DNA of 64,000 nucleotides from Parvibaculum sp. (GTDB taxonomy: Bacteria; Pseudomonadota; Alphaproteobacteria; Parvibaculales; Parvibaculaceae): assembly GCA_002694985.1 (NCBI GenBank), contig NZNS01000009.1:62001-126000 (forward strand), written 5' to 3'. The notes under the pieces are model-generated. The model did not search any database. It worked only from the letters and a program-made list of their open reading frames with translations, and was not told the origin of the DNA. Each line of letters opens with the position of its first letter. Positions within the stretch are counted from its first letter, which is position 1. Shown one piece after another: positions 61,760 to 64,000 of the stretch. Both the position numbers and the translations under genes were made by a program.

Positions 61760-63415
61760 ATGTTCGGCACCACACTGAAAAATATCGCCGACGCGCTCAA
61801 CGGCTCCGCGCTCTGGCAGATCGTCGACATACTCTCCGCTCTCTTCATCATGGGCATCGGCTGCCTCGCGCTTGCCCTCATCGCGCTCTATTTCATCGAC
61901 AGCACACAAACGAAACACGCCGTGCGCCGGAATTATCCGGTGATCGGCCGCTTCCGCTACATCTTCGAAGCACTGGGCGAATATTTCCGGCAGTACTTCT
62001 TCGCGATGGATCGCGAGGAACTGCCTTTCAACCGCGCACAACGCGCCTGGGTCTATCGCGCCGCAAAGGGCGTCGACACCACAGTCGCCTTCGGGTCGAC
62101 ACGTGACCTGCGGCCCGCCGGCACAGTCACTTTCGCAAACTGCCCTTTCCCGCCGCTCGACCAGGACGCAGCGGACACGGCCGTCGTCGAAATCGGACCT
62201 CACGCCCGCACCCCCTATCGCACAGCATCGATCTACAATATTTCCGGCATGAGCTATGGCGCGATTTCAAAGCCCGCCGTACTCGCCTTGTCGAATGGCG
62301 CGCGCATGGCGGGCGTCTGGATGAATACCGGCGAAGGCGGGCTCTCGCCTTTCCATCTCGAAGGCGGCGCGGACATCGTCTTCCAGATCGGCACCGCGAA
62401 ATATGGCTGCCGCGACGATACCGGTGTGATGTCAGACGAGAAGTTGCGCGAGATCGCAGCGCTTCCCCAGGTGAAGATGTTCGAGGTCAAGCTCAGCCAG
62501 GGCGCAAAGCCTGGCAAGGGCGGCATTCTGCCCGGCGCGAAAGTAACGGCAGAGATCGCGCATATTCGTGGCATTCCCGAAGGCGCGGATTCGATCAGCC
62601 CGAACCGCCACGCGGAAATCAAAAACATCCCGGACCTCCTCGACTTCATCTCCCATGTGCGCGAGGTGACGGGAAAGCCCGTGGGCTTCAAGCTGGTGCT
62701 CGGCGTCTATGACTGGCTGGATGATTTTTGCAAAGAGATCAACGCGCGCGGCATCGAAAACGCGCCGGACTTCATCACGTTGGACAGCGCCGATGGCGGA
62801 ACGGGCGCAGCACCGATGCCGCTCATCGACTATGTGGGGCTTCCGATCTGGGAAAGCCTGCCCATGCTTTGCGATGCGCTGGAACGTCACAAGCTGAAAT
62901 CGCGCATCCGCGTCAACGCCAGCGGAAAACTCATCACACCTGCGGAAGTCGCCTGGGCGCTTTGTGTCGGCGCCGATTTTGTTTCGTCCGCGCGCGGCTA
63001 CATGTTCGCGCTCGGCTGCATTCAGGCGCTTCAATGCAACAAGAATACCTGCCCCACAGGCGTCACAACGCATAACAAGAGGCTGCAACGCGGACTCGAC
63101 GTGACCGACAAGGCAGAACGCGTAAAGCGCTATGCCGAGCGCGTGACATATGAGGTCTGCATGATCGCGCATTCCTGCGGCGTCGCAGAACCGCGCAAGC
63201 TCAAGCGCGATCACGCACGCATCATGGGGTCGGATGGCATCTCCGTTTCGCTCACCGATTATTACGCGCGCTGGCGCGCCATGTCGGACCTGCCCTCGCG
63301 CAACGGCATGGACCGCCCGCGCTTCAACGCAGACGCAAACGCAGACACAGACGCGAACGCAGACGCGAACGCAGACACAGACGCGAACGCAGACGCGAAC
63401 GCAGACGCGGCCTAA
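61760..63415 (+). CDS. FMN-binding glutamate synthase-like protein (membrane-anchored)
   Basis: 551 residues. An N-terminal membrane helix (LSALFIMGIGCLALALIALYF) precedes a glutamate-synthase FMN domain: YNISGMSYGAISKPAV, NTGEGGLSPFH, ITLDSADGGTGAAP and GADFVSSARGYMFALGCIQALQCNKNTCPTG, whose three Cys match the 3Fe-4S site of GltB. No glutaminase domain is present, so it is not a complete glutamate synthase. The C-terminus is a 10-residue Asn/Ala/Asp/Thr repeat. Its stop overlaps the convergent lipid-kinase stop by 4 bp. Confidence 0.88.
   Translation: MFGTTLKNIADALNGSALWQIVDILSALFIMGIGCLALALIALYFIDSTQTKHAVRRNYPVIGRFRYIFEALGEYFRQYFFAMDREELPFNRAQRAWVYRAAKGVDTTVAFGSTRDLRPAGTVTFANCPFPPLDQDAADTAVVEIGPHARTPYRTASIYNISGMSYGAISKPAVLALSNGARMAGVWMNTGEGGLSPFHLEGGADIVFQIGTAKYGCRDDTGVMSDEKLREIAALPQVKMFEVKLSQGAKPGKGGILPGAKVTAEIAHIRGIPEGADSISPNRHAEIKNIPDLLDFISHVREVTGKPVGFKLVLGVYDWLDDFCKEINARGIENAPDFITLDSADGGTGAAPMPLIDYVGLPIWESLPMLCDALERHKLKSRIRVNASGKLITPAEVAWALCVGADFVSSARGYMFALGCIQALQCNKNTCPTGVTTHNKRLQRGLDVTDKAERVKRYAERVTYEVCMIAHSCGVAEPRKLKRDHARIMGSDGISVSLTDYYARWRAMSDLPSRNGMDRPRFNADANADTDANADANADTDANADANADAA
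63326..63412 (+). repeat. 30-bp coding tandem repeat
   Basis: Nearly three copies of a 30-bp unit encoding NADANADTDA form the C-terminal tail of the glutamate-synthase-like protein. Units differ by one or two bases. Confidence 0.9.
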
Positions 63416-64000
63416 CCCGGAACAACCATTCTGAGAAACTGCGTCCCGCGCTCGATGACCTGCGGCAGAAAACCGCGATCGTCACCATCGACCTCAACTG
63501 CAAGACCTTCCGGCGCAAGTACATTAATGTGGCGCGCGGGAAGCACCTCGACGCCTGGCAGGCGCGGAACGATGCCACTGCCGAGCGCCGCAAGATAGAC
63601 CGCAAAGGCGAAACGCGACGGCTTGTGAAAGAGAAAAAGCGTCAGCCCCGGCTGCGTGATCCTTGCATCGGGCGCCAGCACGTAAGGGCCTGCATAGTGA
63701 CGGCCATTGGTGACAATGGCCCAGGCGGCGCGCTTTTCTCGCCCATCGGCGACAAGACGAATGTCATGCGCGGGCCCGCGCACCCACACCTTCAGGCCCG
63801 ACCAGATGAACGCGCCCTTGCCCCAGAGGCGCTTCAACTTCGGATCGATGCCATGCACGATTTCGCCATCGAAACCGATGCCGACCATCATGAGAAATAT
63901 CTCGCCCTGCACGAGCCCCGTACCGATGAGTTCCGCCGGACCACCGAGAAGCATGGACGATATTTCATCCGCATTCGGAGGAAGCCCTATCTCGACGGCA
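63412..64000 (-). CDS. Diacylglycerol/lipid kinase family protein, truncated by window edge
   Basis: The C-terminal about 196 residues are visible; the frame is open to base 64000 (reading EIGLPPNADEISSML), so the start is outside. MMVGIGFDGEIVHGIDPKLKRLWGKGAFIWSGLK matches the DAGK/YegS-type kinase C-terminal domain, followed by WAIVTNGRHYAGPYVLAPDA and EVDGDDRGFLP. It would phosphorylate a lipid such as diacylglycerol. Confidence 0.85.
   Translation of the reverse strand, partial: AVEIGLPPNADEISSMLLGGPAELIGTGLVQGEIFLMMVGIGFDGEIVHGIDPKLKRLWGKGAFIWSGLKVWVRGPAHDIRLVADGREKRAAWAIVTNGRHYAGPYVLAPDARITQPGLTLFLFHKPSRFAFAVYLAALGSGIVPRLPGVEVLPARHINVLAPEGLAVEVDGDDRGFLPQVIERGTQFLRMVVPG

Noticed and set aside
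1..64000. CRISPR array, rRNA operon, intact prophage or IS transposase
   Set aside because: Looked for by eye on both strands; no regularly spaced repeats, rRNA, phage structural genes or transposase motifs were recognised.

Overview
The window is high-GC alphaproteobacterial chromosome. The markers are a GapR-type nucleoid protein, a CpdR response regulator, a COX4_pro_2-type cytochrome aa3 subunit, a three-gene proton-translocating transhydrogenase, and rpsU divergent from def and a COQ9-family gene. An alkylsulfatase, an acyl-CoA synthetase and a thiolase/TauD/GST cluster suggest a surfactant- or hydrocarbon-degrading genus. Parvibaculum or a close relative fits best, but that assignment is inference from gene content.

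Layout. 1-9.7 kb: acyl-CoA synthetase end, ubiX, two DUF465 proteins, a GGDEF protein, an alkylsulfatase with a palindromic operator candidate, purEK, a PAS protein, and COQ9-def divergent from rpsU. 9.8-20 kb: small conserved genes, the pntAA-pntAB-pntB operon, a 47-residue cytochrome oxidase subunit, a pepF-ABC1-thioesterase-hydrolase chain with short overlaps, an OmpA lipoprotein. 20-21.8 kb: a sigma-54 activator. 22.1-25.3 kb: a lower-GC two-gene defence operon encoding a Sir2-APAZ protein and a short prokaryotic Argonaute (SPARSA type), flanked by repeat-rich non-coding DNA. 25.7-41 kb: acetyltransferase, a bacterial voltage-gated sodium channel, gapR, glycerate kinase-pyruvate kinase, hydrolases, rpmJ, a CHASE3 histidine kinase with a response regulator, MFS and GST genes. 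42-46 kb: a catabolic cluster (DUF35, thiolase-like, VOC, GST, TauD). 46-52.7 kb: LolA-like protein, beta-barrel protein and an RND efflux pair.

52.88-58.44 kb: a 5.6 kb integrative element inserted at the 3' half of tRNA-Val(GAC). It is bounded by 50-bp direct repeats with one mismatch and carries a MobV-type relaxase, a RepA-like ATPase, a large hairpin, two unknown cargo genes, an excisionase-like protein and a tyrosine integrase. The integrase reading frame runs through the attachment site, so its C-terminus should differ between integrated and excised states. 58.6-64 kb: cpdR, an N-formylglutamate amidohydrolase, a lytic transglycosylase, an FMN glutamate-synthase-like protein with a repeat tail, and a truncated lipid kinase.

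The most notable system is the SPARSA operon. Its Sir2 NADase motifs look intact and its PIWI catalytic positions are lost, which is the known signature of guide-directed NAD+ depletion in abortive defence. The most unusual architecture is the tRNA-Val element: integrase read-through, a 220-nt out-of-frame xis/int overlap, and structured regions beside the relaxase and RepA genes. No CRISPR array, rRNA or intact prophage was seen.
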